Assembly (NCBI RefSeq): GCF_029981845.1
Contig: NZ_CP104164.1
Location: forward strand, 930,001 to 994,000
Length of the DNA: 64,000 bases
Direction of reading: 5' to 3'
Origin: Candidatus Bandiella numerosa
GTDB lineage: Bacteria > Pseudomonadota > Alphaproteobacteria > Rickettsiales > Midichloriaceae
Shown here one piece after another: positions 35,301 to 42,431 of this stretch. Numbering within the stretch: the stretch's first letter is position 1; the number at the start of each line of letters is the position of its first letter. Under the pieces are notes generated by a model. The model was not told the origin of the DNA, ran no database searches, and worked only from the letters and a program-made list of their open reading frames with translations. The position numbers and the translations under genes are program-made.

Positions 35301-37309
35301 GATAAAATTTCCTTTGGGTTCTTTATATCAACATTGATTTTAAATGCATCCTTCTCTTTTGCTCTTAACCAGTTTTTAAAACCTTCATTATCTTTTATTA
35401 CTTCCTTAGCTGCAGCTTTGCTGGCTTTTGCAGCTCCTTTTATTACTTTAGCCAGGACTTCATCATCCTCTTGGGCAAGTTTGATTACTGCTCGTGCTTT
35501 TTTACTTATTTTTGCTGTGCCATCTATTTTAAATTCCTTTTTCCCATTTTTATTTTTCTTTGCAAAATCTTTAAATTTCCCTATAATATACGTGGAGGCT
35601 TCTTGGTAATCATTATCCTCTATCTTAAAATCCAACCCTCCATCATGTGTTGCAACCTCCTTTGAACTTGCTCGGATAGCAGTAATAAATTCCTCTCTGC
35701 TGTCTCCCTTTTTGAATCTTAGTGTTTTTCTTCCTAAATCTAATTCAGGAATATCTATCACACAATCTTCTAAAAAACTATCCTGCTCCTCTACATCTCT
35801 ATTAGTATAAAACACATAGTAGCTCTCTTGCTTTTTATGTGTTCCCTTCTCAAGTCTATACCAAGAATCAAAATATTTAGCTAAACTAGCCTCTCCTTTA
35901 TAATTATTGCTAGTAAAATCAGACTTATTATAATCATCCTCCCCAGATTTTTTGGAGCTGTGTTTTGCTTGTAAGAAAATTACCTTATCGTCATAGTTTA
36001 AAACTAAATCATCAAATTTCTCAAAACCTTCAGCCTCAGTAATCAATCGGAACTGTTTCTCAGAATCAGCTTGTAGTGCGACCCAAGTCAATAAACTCCA
36101 TTGATATAAATTGCCATGTAAACTATATTTCAACCCTTCAGCTAACATTTGTGGCTTATCTTCTATTTCTACCCCGGTTACTTTTAAAATTTTTTCCTTT
36201 AGTGTGGTATCTATAATATTGCCGCCTATATTTAAAGCTTGTGTCCACTCCTTTTTAATCACTTCAGCAGAAGGTTTCTGGAACACAAGTTGTTTTCCAT
36301 TATTTTCCTTGATAAGCTCTAAAATATCTTGATCATCTATATTCTCTGGTATAACCTTTATTCTGGTTTTACCGTTAGGTAATTCAACAGCCTCTATTTC
36401 AACTTTATCATCTATAAATTCGTACAATGCCTTCTCCACTTCCTCAAGCTTCTCAGTATTAAATATTATATGATACCCGTATTCTTTCGGATCTTCTTCT
36501 GTTCTAACCTCACATTCAATATCACACTCTACGTCTTTGCCAATCAATTCTTGAAGCTTATCACTTTCTGAGCTACGCAACTCTATTGTTGCTACTCTTA
36601 TAGCTCTCAACTCTAAAGCGGCTACTGTCTCTGCATGCACCTCATTTGCGTATATTACTGCATATTCCTTTCTCAATACTTTAATGCCTGCAACATAGTT
36701 ACCTGTGGGAGAATAAAATCCTACTGCATTCTCTATATCTTCAGCTCTCGCCAGTACCTCTATATTCTTTAGTGCAAATAAGCCACAGGCTATTGCAGGA
36801 GATTCTTTTTGTGTCTTCTCAAGATATTCATGAAATTCCACATCATCTCCTAAAATTCCCTTCATTTCTTTTTCAAAACCTTCTCTTTTATGACCTAAAG
36901 AATCATTATAAGCTACTTCTATCCCTTCATTATCATTTCTTATAATTGCAAATGCTATCCAATGATTGGTACCTATATTATATGCTCCTACTATCCTCTC
37001 CCCTTCTTGAAGATATCCAAGCAACGGCTCCAGCAATGCTACCGTATTTAACTGGTCATGACCACTTCCTAATGCCCCAGCAAATTTTACACCTTTCACA
37101 TCTCGCAACAACATATTGCCTATAGTCAATATATCAGTCCCTTGATACTGATAATTCATGTTATTATTTTGGTTAAAAGCGTTGTCTGATGCATGTTGGT
37201 CAACGTCAGGGACAGGATGAGCCATACTGGAAGAAATAACTTGATGGCCTTTTTTATGGTCACTTCCTTTTTTCTTTTCTAAGTTGTTACTGCTTTTATA
37301 ATCATCCAT
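29321..37309 (-). CDS. Giant multidomain protein: two Ulp1-like proteases, PD-(D/E)XK-like, NACHT, J-domain-like
   Basis: 2662 residues, uninterrupted. Residues ~60-215: CE-clan cysteine protease with NHWIAF (His116), YNDSLG (Asp136), ACGLFALKN (Cys175). ~385-500: PD-(D/E)XK-like region GNLYQWSLL, KFDDLVLNYDD and IFLQAKHSS. ~1100-1400: NACHT with Walker A SANAGRGKSS (Lys1119), Walker B KIFLDGFDEI (about 1191-1200) and sensor LATRPYAA. ~1600-2000: alpha-helical, with a module seen twice (YWALDFGLSAVGFCGEY; FWYYDFGAKAIAYCGRY). ~2050-2230: second CE-clan domain MHWVGIVID (His2134), YFDSEN (Asp2153), QQRYNNCGPEVIEN (Cys2195). ~2390: HPDKGG as in J-domains. Two hydrophobic stretches lie near 2475 and 2555. 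An AAGGGTGG precedes the ATG. Likely an effector/toxin of the Cif-like nuclease-deubiquitinase kind, or an NLR-like defence protein; unproven. The 3' end abuts IS200 debris, so the terminus may be altered. Confidence 0.85.
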   Translation of the reverse strand: MDDYKSSNNLEKKKGSDHKKGHQVISSSMAHPVPDVDQHASDNAFNQNNNMNYQYQGTDILTIGNMLLRDVKGVKFAGALGSGHDQLNTVALLEPLLGYLQEGERIVGAYNIGTNHWIAFAIIRNDNEGIEVAYNDSLGHKREGFEKEMKGILGDDVEFHEYLEKTQKESPAIACGLFALKNIEVLARAEDIENAVGFYSPTGNYVAGIKVLRKEYAVIYANEVHAETVAALELRAIRVATIELRSSESDKLQELIGKDVECDIECEVRTEEDPKEYGYHIIFNTEKLEEVEKALYEFIDDKVEIEAVELPNGKTRIKVIPENIDDQDILELIKENNGKQLVFQKPSAEVIKKEWTQALNIGGNIIDTTLKEKILKVTGVEIEDKPQMLAEGLKYSLHGNLYQWSLLTWVALQADSEKQFRLITEAEGFEKFDDLVLNYDDKVIFLQAKHSSKKSGEDDYNKSDFTSNNYKGEASLAKYFDSWYRLEKGTHKKQESYYVFYTNRDVEEQDSFLEDCVIDIPELDLGRKTLRFKKGDSREEFITAIRASSKEVATHDGGLDFKIEDNDYQEASTYIIGKFKDFAKKNKNGKKEFKIDGTAKISKKARAVIKLAQEDDEVLAKVIKGAAKASKAAAKEVIKDNEGFKNWLRAKEKDAFKINVDIKNPKEILSDVLGDEINAFLDQFILKVNQLNFGEMLGKIQEETAVKTSIASSEFCANIGQKVLEWFADPKVCDLSSETVRDIIESAKGDALRFYLLADSVEVSVLEGSALPEIKGFLEKDGGGIVRVESSPGLELRIAQTIKEQKMHVDQYAFFRGTSNYLEYAPTILNGDQMQVAVFDYSGAGDNIPFEMDELTEILESAKKNKKKIIILVRKGDTRFDQYGEEMQVENELSNELVDKVIEQNSDQIVNIAGKDYTLSALTNDKGAGVYQAMKRADFLYDILDQHKQKPKELELGLPYGVYIENELVQGEAVYQWPAILLSAEASLFVIKGQDLGRIKKILGHDSFKDRVVRGEEKANENTKYRLIEDREELEKYGKEEHVKHICIGDDLSEDEKFAYQNSYIVFDVNEQEVSVQESGNVELPVANSYRFTEENTVERSDIENENFCIVSANAGRGKSSFCLYEREKWVKESMIDKYSWVIRLNLAHLEFQGSKATIGELFNKKMSGVDWPDWQLAAVMHDIAIPGKVKIFLDGFDEIKDATIIQKLGVWMSTLSKETQLVLATRPYAAHNVPMPHNRNLDLFLTLNEYSDDERDEYVKEYITAVFDGKDNDNIEKVIGKYQKLIKDSPENIRSTLGIPLESYLFCDGFETEMVADYKVLQAGGEIPISQDVSLGAIDLFERFLKGKLSIFLDKHLQVESHLELKQEHFFYTSTALYMDVLQAFAFKQAFNLDYEVVKNALRDRYFDDDIMKDLKDTGLISVEQRGGQYSLEFNHATYQEYFAALKIVSGLSSGDSDVEEIFKQYKHYMPGYQVIFQFAAQISLSGSKFLSRFDLSQELLVQNFWGALYGDLSGSADVLGVAETNLIKRCLRVLSDDNLKLLEESTVGQLWHQKLMDVKENCGAVKQKTHDMEQSAPVDRAQRGEQTNEFDGEKVEKQIVEYCANKDSLKALETYINSFDILAQRQVREILAKELSSKEEWDSSGSYWALDFGLSAVGFCGEYFSQKLADRLKFRADEWSNNFMSALTSLDVIYDAISGSVWNGNIGGVREIFYYAVSGLLESKNRGEFSRKVFMSLRDVSKGLLEYLGENLDYTTSLAKMLRVAGEGDYAVVVSDDNRELCFIGEYEVIISQDTPSFREVLGVLRNTPNEGTESFIRKFEENYKLEKLVRQEALKKTLETFDLEGLEEHLKVQFIAFSGNKQLGALREFFNYLEEINSPYINLAKKVFAENFLEGEKKANNFWYYDFGAKAIAYCGRYINEDVKCKIIERGRVTYARDVKKFIEDSCSSLADELNDEARKVQNFDELSEIAEGLRQIQDISRSIDKGALKKIDQGIAYIESITGQVAGGFSLDQARMLYNMGVIRPIQKDNVLIDIQEEEKGSASAYREYLIGDGFEVYRLAAMSSLLALRIANLGDADELGVKLLPSQIIKDTSNIEDLSQMVSLLASGGRQTIVMPLLIPSILGDGVMHWVGIVIDQRGSWLTVKYFDSENQVLPLSLNRFVLEIFEANNLEHPIKFEQIRVEQQRYNNCGPEVIENFVLCLTGARATQEAAVGLHSLLLENTLLDPDYMLKIEENNKLIGLFSNTAPLPMYEAVKVADGPVPTPTHLSVGKHYSLTTLVVNNQVDGSDAVGNFVFMEYLVNLAGELNNKVSNAANTVLGAVINNDYARTKILGYIYDEEVAEVRNVLGKEYVKTLTDDRMQRVFEKHPLSWDKKDFKLMKLALHPDKGGKGADFGIINEFEELVGKKEVVYENARNKLAEKLLPTIQKVSIYSKGADIGIDLAKMYLEPNLKHSLDTAYDGVVLYNKLLPNVFGALIVVITTPITSLYNLYQGEFEKAGIQAINGLSYYMLNSKFSPHHGIPAFAGLNGLTIAYDFYKGEYIEAVMQVLGVFGMIVAPSATVALYALKYTYNNVQELYRLYQEGEQKNTLKSSKLIINSLERDIWQEDIVIMYNEYSNDNDRVALEERSLIDLQNNKQDALHDLDIDQHPEIAEDL

Positions 37310-37398
37310 ATATTACCACCCTTTCATATATTGGTTTTAGAACATCTTAATTTGTCACAATACCATATAATAAATCATTATATTTTAATATTAAAAAT

Positions 37399-37430
37399 AT
37401 AGCAGAGTATTAATATAGCAGAGTATTAAT
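37399..37430. repeat. Perfect 16-bp tandem duplication upstream of the giant gene
   Basis: ATAGCAGAGTATTAAT occurs twice head to tail, followed by a partial third copy (AGCA). It lies about 90 bases upstream of the giant gene's start in an otherwise gene-free stretch (37310-37560). It could be a pair of operator half-sites or simple slippage; orientation and spacing allow either. Confidence 0.5.
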
Positions 37431-37608
37431 AGCACGATAAAAATAAATTCTTTAAAATTTAAAATTTTCATTTTTTTATCGCAAAATATAACAAATTGTA
37501 GAGTTTTGCTGATTTTAAGCATAGCTATCTAGTCACCATAACATCGCATGCGCTTTAGAGGTGATCCTAAAAAACTGGACAGGAAGGAAAGGATAAATTC
37601 TGATATAA

Positions 37609-37921
37609 AAACAAATAAAATATCGGAAAAAGAAAAAATACAGCCCAGTATTCAAAACGAAAGTAGCACTCAATTAGGGAGGAAGGGACGTTGAGTGAGC
37701 TATCAGCCAAGTATGGAGTCAATGCGAATATGATCAGTAAATGGAAGAAGCAAGCATTAGATAATATGAGCAGTGTATTTTCTAGTAAAAGTGAAAGGTC
37801 AGCAATAACAAATGAACATCAAATAAAGCAACTGCATGCAAAAATAGGGGAACTAACAGTAGAAAAGGATTTTTTGCAAGATGTATACGAAAAACTAGGA
37901 AGGAATGGAGGCTTGAGATGA
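37609..37921 (+). pseudogene. IS3 OrfA (helix-turn-helix), frameshifted
   Basis: The 3' part (37691-37921) gives LSELSAKYGVNANMISKWKKQAL, the OrfA helix-turn-helix, and a leucine-zipper-like tail. The expected N-terminus (KKYSPVFKTKVAL) is present just upstream in another frame and runs into a TAG near 37675, so a small deletion separates them. OrfA normally joins OrfB by -1 frameshifting; here the shared overlap (ATGA at 37918) remains but the protein's start is broken. Confidence 0.7.
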
Positions 37922-38769
37922 TAAAGAGCAATCAAGAAGAGATAAGTATATCAAAGCAATGTCAGTTGCTGCTGGTGTCCAGGTCAAGCTGTTATTATAA
38001 GCCTAAAGGTGAAAGTTCTGAGAATCTAGAGCTCATGAAGAAGATAGATGAGATTTATTTGAAATATCCATTTTACGGCTCTAGACAAATGAGTTTGCAT
38101 TTAAAAAAAGAGGGTAAATCTGCTTCTAGACATAGGACAAGAAGGTTGATGAGAATAATGGTAATAAGCGCCATCTATCAAAAGCCCAATACTAGTAAAA
38201 AGAATAGTCAGCATAAAATATATCCATATTTATTAAGAGATAAAGTCATCAGTAAGGCGAATGAAGTCTGGTGTAGTGATATCACTTATATCCCGATGAA
38301 CAGAGGCTTTATGTATTTGGTAGTAGTAATGGACTGGGCCTCTAGAAAAGTGTTGTCATGGAGATTATCAAATACCCTAGATACTTCTTTTTGCTTAGAT
38401 GCATTAGAAGAAGCGATATATCTATATGGCAAACCAGATATCTTTAACACAGATCAAGGAAGTCAATTTACCAGTTATGACTTTACTGACACCCTAAAAA
38501 GCCATAATATAAAAATATCTATGGATGGCAAAGGATGCTGGATGGATAATGTTTTTATTGAAAGATTATGGAGATCTATTAAATATGAATGTATATATCT
38601 TCAAGAATTTGATAATGTTTACCAATTAAGAAAGGTTATTGCTAACTGGCTAGAGTTTTATAATAAGAATAGACCACACTCAACATTCGCTGGACTTACT
38701 CCAGAAGAGGTTTATTATGGAGATAATTCTAATGGCTTAATGCCAAAGAATAACAAGTTTGCAGCTTAA
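37918..38769 (+). CDS. IS3-family OrfB transposase (DDE, integrase core)
   Basis: 283 residues, full length for OrfB. HTH_21 region FYGSRQMSLHLKKEGK, then the integrase core with VWCSDITYIPM (Asp1), FNTDQGSQFTS (Asp2) and MDNVFIERLWRSIKYE (Glu, at the usual 35-residue spacing). The C-terminal YNKNRPHSTFAGLTPEEVY is characteristic. Its ATG overlaps the OrfA stop (ATGA), as expected for programmed frameshifting. The gene itself is intact, but without a complete OrfA the element is probably immobile. Confidence 0.9.
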   Translation: MIKSNQEEISISKQCQLLLVSRSSCYYKPKGESSENLELMKKIDEIYLKYPFYGSRQMSLHLKKEGKSASRHRTRRLMRIMVISAIYQKPNTSKKNSQHKIYPYLLRDKVISKANEVWCSDITYIPMNRGFMYLVVVMDWASRKVLSWRLSNTLDTSFCLDALEEAIYLYGKPDIFNTDQGSQFTSYDFTDTLKSHNIKISMDGKGCWMDNVFIERLWRSIKYECIYLQEFDNVYQLRKVIANWLEFYNKNRPHSTFAGLTPEEVYYGDNSNGLMPKNNKFAA

Positions 38770-38869
38770 TTTTGACAATAGAATTTATCCTTTGCATTGC
38801 TGCATAACTGTCTGACCAACTAGGACCACCTCTTTTATCAGCCAAAGCTGTATATGTAATTGGCTTCCT

Positions 38870-38998
38870 TCATTGCTCATCTTCCTTATGCGACCCATCA
38901 CAAAAAGGTTGTTTCTTGCTTAATCCACACCCACACCAATAGTATGTTTTACCTTTATTTACTCCAACTCTTATAGAGGGGCTTTTGAAGTTACTCAT
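38870..38998 (-). CDS. Short CDGSH iron-sulfur protein, truncated next to the IS3 element
   Basis: 42 residues. It carries a complete CDGSH 2Fe-2S motif, CGCGLSKKQPFCDGSH, preceded by KTYYW. All three Cys and the His ligand are present, so the cluster site could form. A TGA stops the frame right after HKEDEQ, although the downstream frame continues with family-like residues (KPITYTALADK) up to the IS3 boundary. The protein was therefore once longer and has been cut by a stop and by the insertion. The start ATG lies inside the last codons of the ProQ-like gene (overlap of 8 bases). Confidence 0.65.
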   Translation of the reverse strand: MSNFKSPSIRVGVNKGKTYYWCGCGLSKKQPFCDGSHKEDEQ

Positions 38999-39497
38999 TT
39001 TTATTTTCTACTTTAAAATTTATGCCTAGCTTTGCTTTATCGCCATTGGTATTCACTGAATGCGCATCCAACAATTCTAACTTATTATCCTTATTATTAG
39101 GTTTACTTCCCTTGTTGGGTTTGTAATGTTTCTTTTGTTCCAGCTTCTTACTTTTTCTGAGTGCAATCTGTTTTTTTATCTCTTCTTGTGTTTTTGCAAG
39201 TGATTCAACATCTTCTTTTGTAACAATTCCAGCTTCATTACCTTCTAAATCATACCTTGCTGCACTTTCAATATGCAATTTTATATATTCCTTTTGTTCA
39301 GCGTATAATCTTAGAAACTTTCTGATTATTGTTTTGCTGAATTTTAATTCTTCATCATTAAAAATATCTCTATGTATTCCTTTTTTAAATATAAAAACCT
39401 TACCTCTCATAAAAAACTTTGGATATCTTTGAGATAATACATCAAACACCTTGTTGTAATTCTCGGGAGACAGTAGATGCCATTTATTTCTTCCCAT
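38991..39497 (-). CDS. ProQ/FinO-family RNA chaperone
   Basis: 168 residues. The ProQ/FinO core is in the first ~110 residues: RYPKFFMRGKVFIFKKGIHRDI, TIIRKFLRLYAEQKEYIKL, and AARYDLEGNEAGIVTKE. A lysine-rich disordered tail follows (KSKKLEQKKHYKPNKGSK), typical of RNA-binding extensions. Plasmid FinO/ProQ proteins bind stem-loop RNAs and can repress conjugation. Located in a plasmid-like module next to HU and cold-shock genes, it may control the transfer genes or other mobile-element RNAs. It is three bases from the next upstream gene, indicating an operon. Confidence 0.85.
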   Translation of the reverse strand: MGRNKWHLLSPENYNKVFDVLSQRYPKFFMRGKVFIFKKGIHRDIFNDEELKFSKTIIRKFLRLYAEQKEYIKLHIESAARYDLEGNEAGIVTKEDVESLAKTQEEIKKQIALRKSKKLEQKKHYKPNKGSKPNNKDNKLELLDAHSVNTNGDKAKLGINFKVENKNE

Positions 39498-39499
39498 TT

Positions 39500-39751
39500 T
39501 TATTCTTTCCTATTATTTTTATTAAAAAACTCTGAAAGTGACTTATTCTCAGCCAATCTTTTTGCTTTTGCTTCGCATCTCTTTTCGTCCTCCTTTAGGC
39601 TTTTTCTTAATACTTCTATTTCTTCATCTGTTAGCTCTACTTGCCAAGGCCTTGGATAGCTTTTTTTAACAAATTTACCATCCATTTTGTCAGCCGGTCT
39701 TTCTTGATTATTATCTGAAGTTACCGTAGTACTTATTAATTTGCTTGCCAT
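39500..39751 (-). CDS. Hypothetical charged protein of the plasmid/ICE module
   Basis: 83 residues, strongly charged. KSYPRPWQVELTDEEIEVLRKSLKEDE is the only distinctive stretch, followed by a helical AKAKRLAENKSLSEFF. I recognise no domain. It overlaps the membrane-protein gene upstream by 16 bases and abuts the ProQ gene downstream, so it is translated as part of this operon and is likely real. Function unknown. Confidence 0.6.
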   Translation of the reverse strand: MASKLISTTVTSDNNQERPADKMDGKFVKKSYPRPWQVELTDEEIEVLRKSLKEDEKRCEAKAKRLAENKSLSEFFNKNNRKE

Positions 39752-40035
39752 TTACTGCTAATAACGCTCCTAAAAAGTATCTTAAAAGAAATCCATGCTA
39801 AAATAGCTGAATAAATGAGGCAAACATTGCATCCCAATATTCCTTCATGAGTATGTATTATTGTACCACTCATCATTCCTGCTGAAATTAATAATAGCTG
39901 TATGCCAATATGGGTTTTCCTCAAATAACTGTAGAATTTCTTAGTTTTAAATACCTGATTGGCAATCGATAAGACCATTATTATAAACAATGGTACAATA
40001 TGTAAATAATGCATTAAAGCTTCTTTCATACTCAA
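39736..40035 (-). CDS. Small membrane protein, function unknown
   Basis: 99 residues with about three hydrophobic helices: HIVPLFIIMVLSIANQVF, IGIQLLLISAGMMSGTII, and GCNVCLIYSAILAWISF. Separating loops contain His and Cys residues (HTHEGILGC) that could bind a metal, but this is speculative. It starts one base after the HU gene stop and overlaps the next gene, so it is co-transcribed with HU and ProQ. No family recognised. Confidence 0.6.
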   Translation of the reverse strand: MSMKEALMHYLHIVPLFIIMVLSIANQVFKTKKFYSYLRKTHIGIQLLLISAGMMSGTIIHTHEGILGCNVCLIYSAILAWISFKILFRSVISSKWQAN

Positions 40036-40036
40036 A

Positions 40037-40312
40037 TTACTTATTATTTACAATTGCTTTAAAATCAGAGCCTACTGAAAAACTTATTCTTCTTTGTGCA
40101 GGGACTTTAGCCATTGTTCCTTTTGGTGTTTTCACTTCTGTTGCTTCTTTATTTTTTGCTTTAAAGCTTCCAAATCCTGTGAATCTTAATTCATCATTAT
40201 CTTTCATAGCTTGTGCTATACATTTAATAACAGCATCAAAGCTCTTACTTGCTGCTGTTTTTGTTGTATCAAGCTCTTTTGATAATTTTTCTATAAATTC
40301 TGCTTTATTCAT
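40037..40312 (-). CDS. hup: HU-family DNA-binding protein
   Basis: 91 residues, the full length of an HU/IHF subunit. MNKAEFIEKLSKEL start, RFTGFGSFKAKNKEATEVKTPKG beta arm, and VPAQRRISFSVGSDFK end. It would bend and compact DNA. In plasmid/ICE modules it often supports replication, partition or relaxosome formation. Because this copy sits among mobile-element genes it is likely an element-encoded paralog of the chromosomal HU. A run ending AAAAGGAGACC precedes the ATG, a strong Shine-Dalgarno. Confidence 0.93.
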   Translation of the reverse strand: MNKAEFIEKLSKELDTTKTAASKSFDAVIKCIAQAMKDNDELRFTGFGSFKAKNKEATEVKTPKGTMAKVPAQRRISFSVGSDFKAIVNNK

Positions 40313-40340
40313 TTTTGGTCTCCTTTTAAGTTATTTATAA

Positions 40341-40547
40341 TTAAATTAATTCAATATTTTCTGCTGATTCTTTGCCTTTATTTGCAACAATCTCAAATTT
40401 AATCTTTTGATTATCATTTAAACCATCAAGCCCAGCTTCCTCAACTGCTGATCTGTGTATAAATATATCCTTTGATCCATTGTCTGGAGCTATAAATCCA
40501 TATCCTTTGGTAGAATTATACCATTTTACTGTTCCCGTTATTTTCAT
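40341..40547 (-). CDS. Cold-shock domain protein
   Basis: 68 residues, a single cold-shock domain: GTVKWYNSTKGYGFIAP (RNP1 region), DIFIHRSAVEEAG (RNP2), and KIKFEIVANKGKESAENI. It binds single-stranded RNA or DNA and acts as an RNA chaperone. It sits 28 bases upstream of hup, in the same orientation and probably the same operon. As with HU, an element-borne copy could tune the element's own mRNAs. Confidence 0.93.
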   Translation of the reverse strand: MKITGTVKWYNSTKGYGFIAPDNGSKDIFIHRSAVEEAGLDGLNDNQKIKFEIVANKGKESAENIELI

Positions 40548-40617
40548 ATTACTTTTTTATAAATTGTTTTTGTAGAGTTAATTATTATTGCTAACCATCA
40601 TATTAGCTTAAAATTAA

Positions 40618-40941
40618 TTATTTTCTATACTTTAGCACATATTTATGAGCTTTCCTTGTTTTTTTAATTTCTTCTATTTCATTTATAGCCTCATCATAAG
40701 AATCACAAGATTGAATAATCAAGTTACCCAATTTATTATCTTTCCCACCATAGCATTTGATAATGCTCCATTCATGGAACAAATCTTGTTGTAGAATCAC
40801 AATATAATAACGGTCCTTTGACTCAAAATAATATCTTTTCCAAAGATGGCTTTGGATAGCTGGAGGATCTGAGCTATATTTGGCCTTATATTTTAGTGAA
40901 TTTGTCATAATGTCTATTTTTTTGCCTTTAAATTTTCCCAA
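40618..40941 (-). CDS. WGR-like domain protein
   Basis: 107 residues. The centre, RYYIVILQQDLFHEWSIIKCYGG, followed by GNLIIQSCDSYDEAINEIEEI and a final KYVLKYRK, has the layout of WGR domains (a five-stranded sheet with an ...YGxxG... turn and a final K-x-x-Y pattern). The W-G-R triplet itself is replaced by CYGG. WGR domains contact nucleic acids, for example near DNA nicks. It lies 16 bases downstream of the Pif1-like helicase gene, suggesting joint action on DNA. Moderate confidence. Confidence 0.6.
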   Translation of the reverse strand: MGKFKGKKIDIMTNSLKYKAKYSSDPPAIQSHLWKRYYFESKDRYYIVILQQDLFHEWSIIKCYGGKDNKLGNLIIQSCDSYDEAINEIEEIKKTRKAHKYVLKYRK

Positions 40942-40957
40942 TTAGACATCCTCTTCT

Positions 40958-42289
40958 TCATCTCTCGTTCAAAACGCGTTCAGAATTTAAAAATCCAGTA
41001 ATTCTTGGATCTGCAGCTATAAAATGCTTTTTTATTGGAGCTTTTAAGGTAATGCCATCAAGTGAAGTACAGCGACTTAAAGCTACATAAACTTGTCCTG
41101 GACTAAAAACTCTATTGCCAAAATCAACAACGATATTATCAAATGTTTTTCCCTGGCTTTTGTGTATTGTTATAGCCCATGCCAATCTAAGTGGTAGCTG
41201 CTTAAATGTTCCAGATAATTGAGCTACAATCTTTACTCCATCATATATGTATTTATAAATTTTCCACTCATATGGAGCCACGTTAAATGTCATTTTTTTA
41301 TCTGGAAACCAAATACTTAAAAAATCACTTCCATCTTCAGCTTTGTTTTTACCCTTTATAACTCCTAAGCTTCCGTTTACCCATCTGCCTCTGTGATCAT
41401 TTTTAAGCATCATTATTTGAGATTCAATTTTATATTCCAATGCCTGTAGGGTAGGGTAAGACTCTTTTCCAAATTCTCCATCAATAATAGCATTTGCTTT
41501 ATATAATTCACCTTTGAGTTTTGATAAATGATTATTATTTATTTCATCTGCCTTACTATTGGTAGTAGTTAGATTAATATAAAAATTATCTTTCTTTGGT
41601 TTAAAATCCTCTATATATCTTTTATTAAGAGTTGCTATCTCAGCGTAACTTATATCGTTTACTCTAATTTTGTTTAATAAATTTATAAAACTATCATCTT
41701 TCTGTCTATAGACTTTTGTTAGCTCTATTATTTTTATTTTTGTTTCCAAATAACTATTGCTACTAAAAAAATAAGGCGATTTATAAAATGATTTAAATAT
41801 CTCTTCCTCCTCTCTTTTTACTACAGGGGGTAGTTGATATAAATCTCCTAAAAATATCATCTGTACGCCACTAAAGCGTTGATTTCTTTTGGGACCATAT
41901 TTCATAAGAAATAGGTTGATACAATCTAGTAAATCAGCTCTTACCATCGATACTTCATCTATAACAATGGTATCAAGATTTTTGTATACAGAATTATCCT
42001 TAGGTTTAACCTTCCCCATTGCAATTTGATCAGGAGTTACATCCATTTTAAAGTTAAAGAATCTATGTATAGTTTGTCCATCAACATTTAATGCTGCAAC
42101 GCCTGTGGGAGCGAGCACAGCATAATTTTTCTTTGTGTGTTGGCAAAAATATAATAATAAAGTTGATTTACCAGCCCCTGCTTTCCCTGTAATGAAGACA
42201 CTATCGCTACTTTCATTCATTATTTTATAAGCTTCTTTGAATTCAGTGGATAGCTCTAGGTTATTTTCAGTATTAGATGAATTATGCAT
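40958..42289 (-). CDS. Pif1/RecD2-like superfamily 1 helicase
   Basis: 443 residues. Walker A FITGKAGAGKSTLL, APTGVAALNVDGQTIHRFF (motif Ia), Walker B DTIVIDEVSM, motif III FLGDLYQLPPV, AITIHKSQGKTFDNIVVDFG (motif V) and VALSRCTSLDGI (motif VI). This is the Pif1 set, acting 5' to 3' on DNA. On plasmids and ICEs such helicases help replication or processing of transferred DNA. It lies between parB and the WGR-like gene with about 140 bases of spacer upstream, so it may have its own promoter. The length suits short bacterial Pif1-like enzymes. Confidence 0.9.
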   Translation of the reverse strand: MHNSSNTENNLELSTEFKEAYKIMNESSDSVFITGKAGAGKSTLLLYFCQHTKKNYAVLAPTGVAALNVDGQTIHRFFNFKMDVTPDQIAMGKVKPKDNSVYKNLDTIVIDEVSMVRADLLDCINLFLMKYGPKRNQRFSGVQMIFLGDLYQLPPVVKREEEEIFKSFYKSPYFFSSNSYLETKIKIIELTKVYRQKDDSFINLLNKIRVNDISYAEIATLNKRYIEDFKPKKDNFYINLTTTNSKADEINNNHLSKLKGELYKANAIIDGEFGKESYPTLQALEYKIESQIMMLKNDHRGRWVNGSLGVIKGKNKAEDGSDFLSIWFPDKKMTFNVAPYEWKIYKYIYDGVKIVAQLSGTFKQLPLRLAWAITIHKSQGKTFDNIVVDFGNRVFSPGQVYVALSRCTSLDGITLKAPIKKHFIAADPRITGFLNSERVLNER

Positions 42290-42431
42290 ATGCTCTATTG
42301 TTATTAAAAAACATAATTATCAGAGGTAAAATGAAAAGCTATAGCTTTTTTTAATTTATGTACAAATAGCTCATATTTTTTATTTATAAATTCCATTATT
42401 TAAATCTTATATAATCAAATATTACATAAGT

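Larger units (their letters stand above)
37562..38829 (+). mobile_element. IS3-family insertion sequence
   Basis: Two overlapping frames with IS3 OrfA and OrfB content sit between imperfect ends. The left end is GTGATCCTAAAAAACTGGACAGG from about 37561. The right end read inward begins GTGGTCCTAG and shares AAAGGATAAATTCT with the left end. Boundaries are accurate to a few bases; I could not identify a clean target duplication. It interrupts the leftward gene order between the CDGSH-type gene and the giant gene. Confidence 0.75.

Noticed and set aside
36111..36332. Possible start of a separate cifA-like partner upstream of or within the giant gene
   Set aside because: The only frames there are short shadows; the region directly upstream is a promoter-like gap and an IS3 element, so no partner gene is visible.
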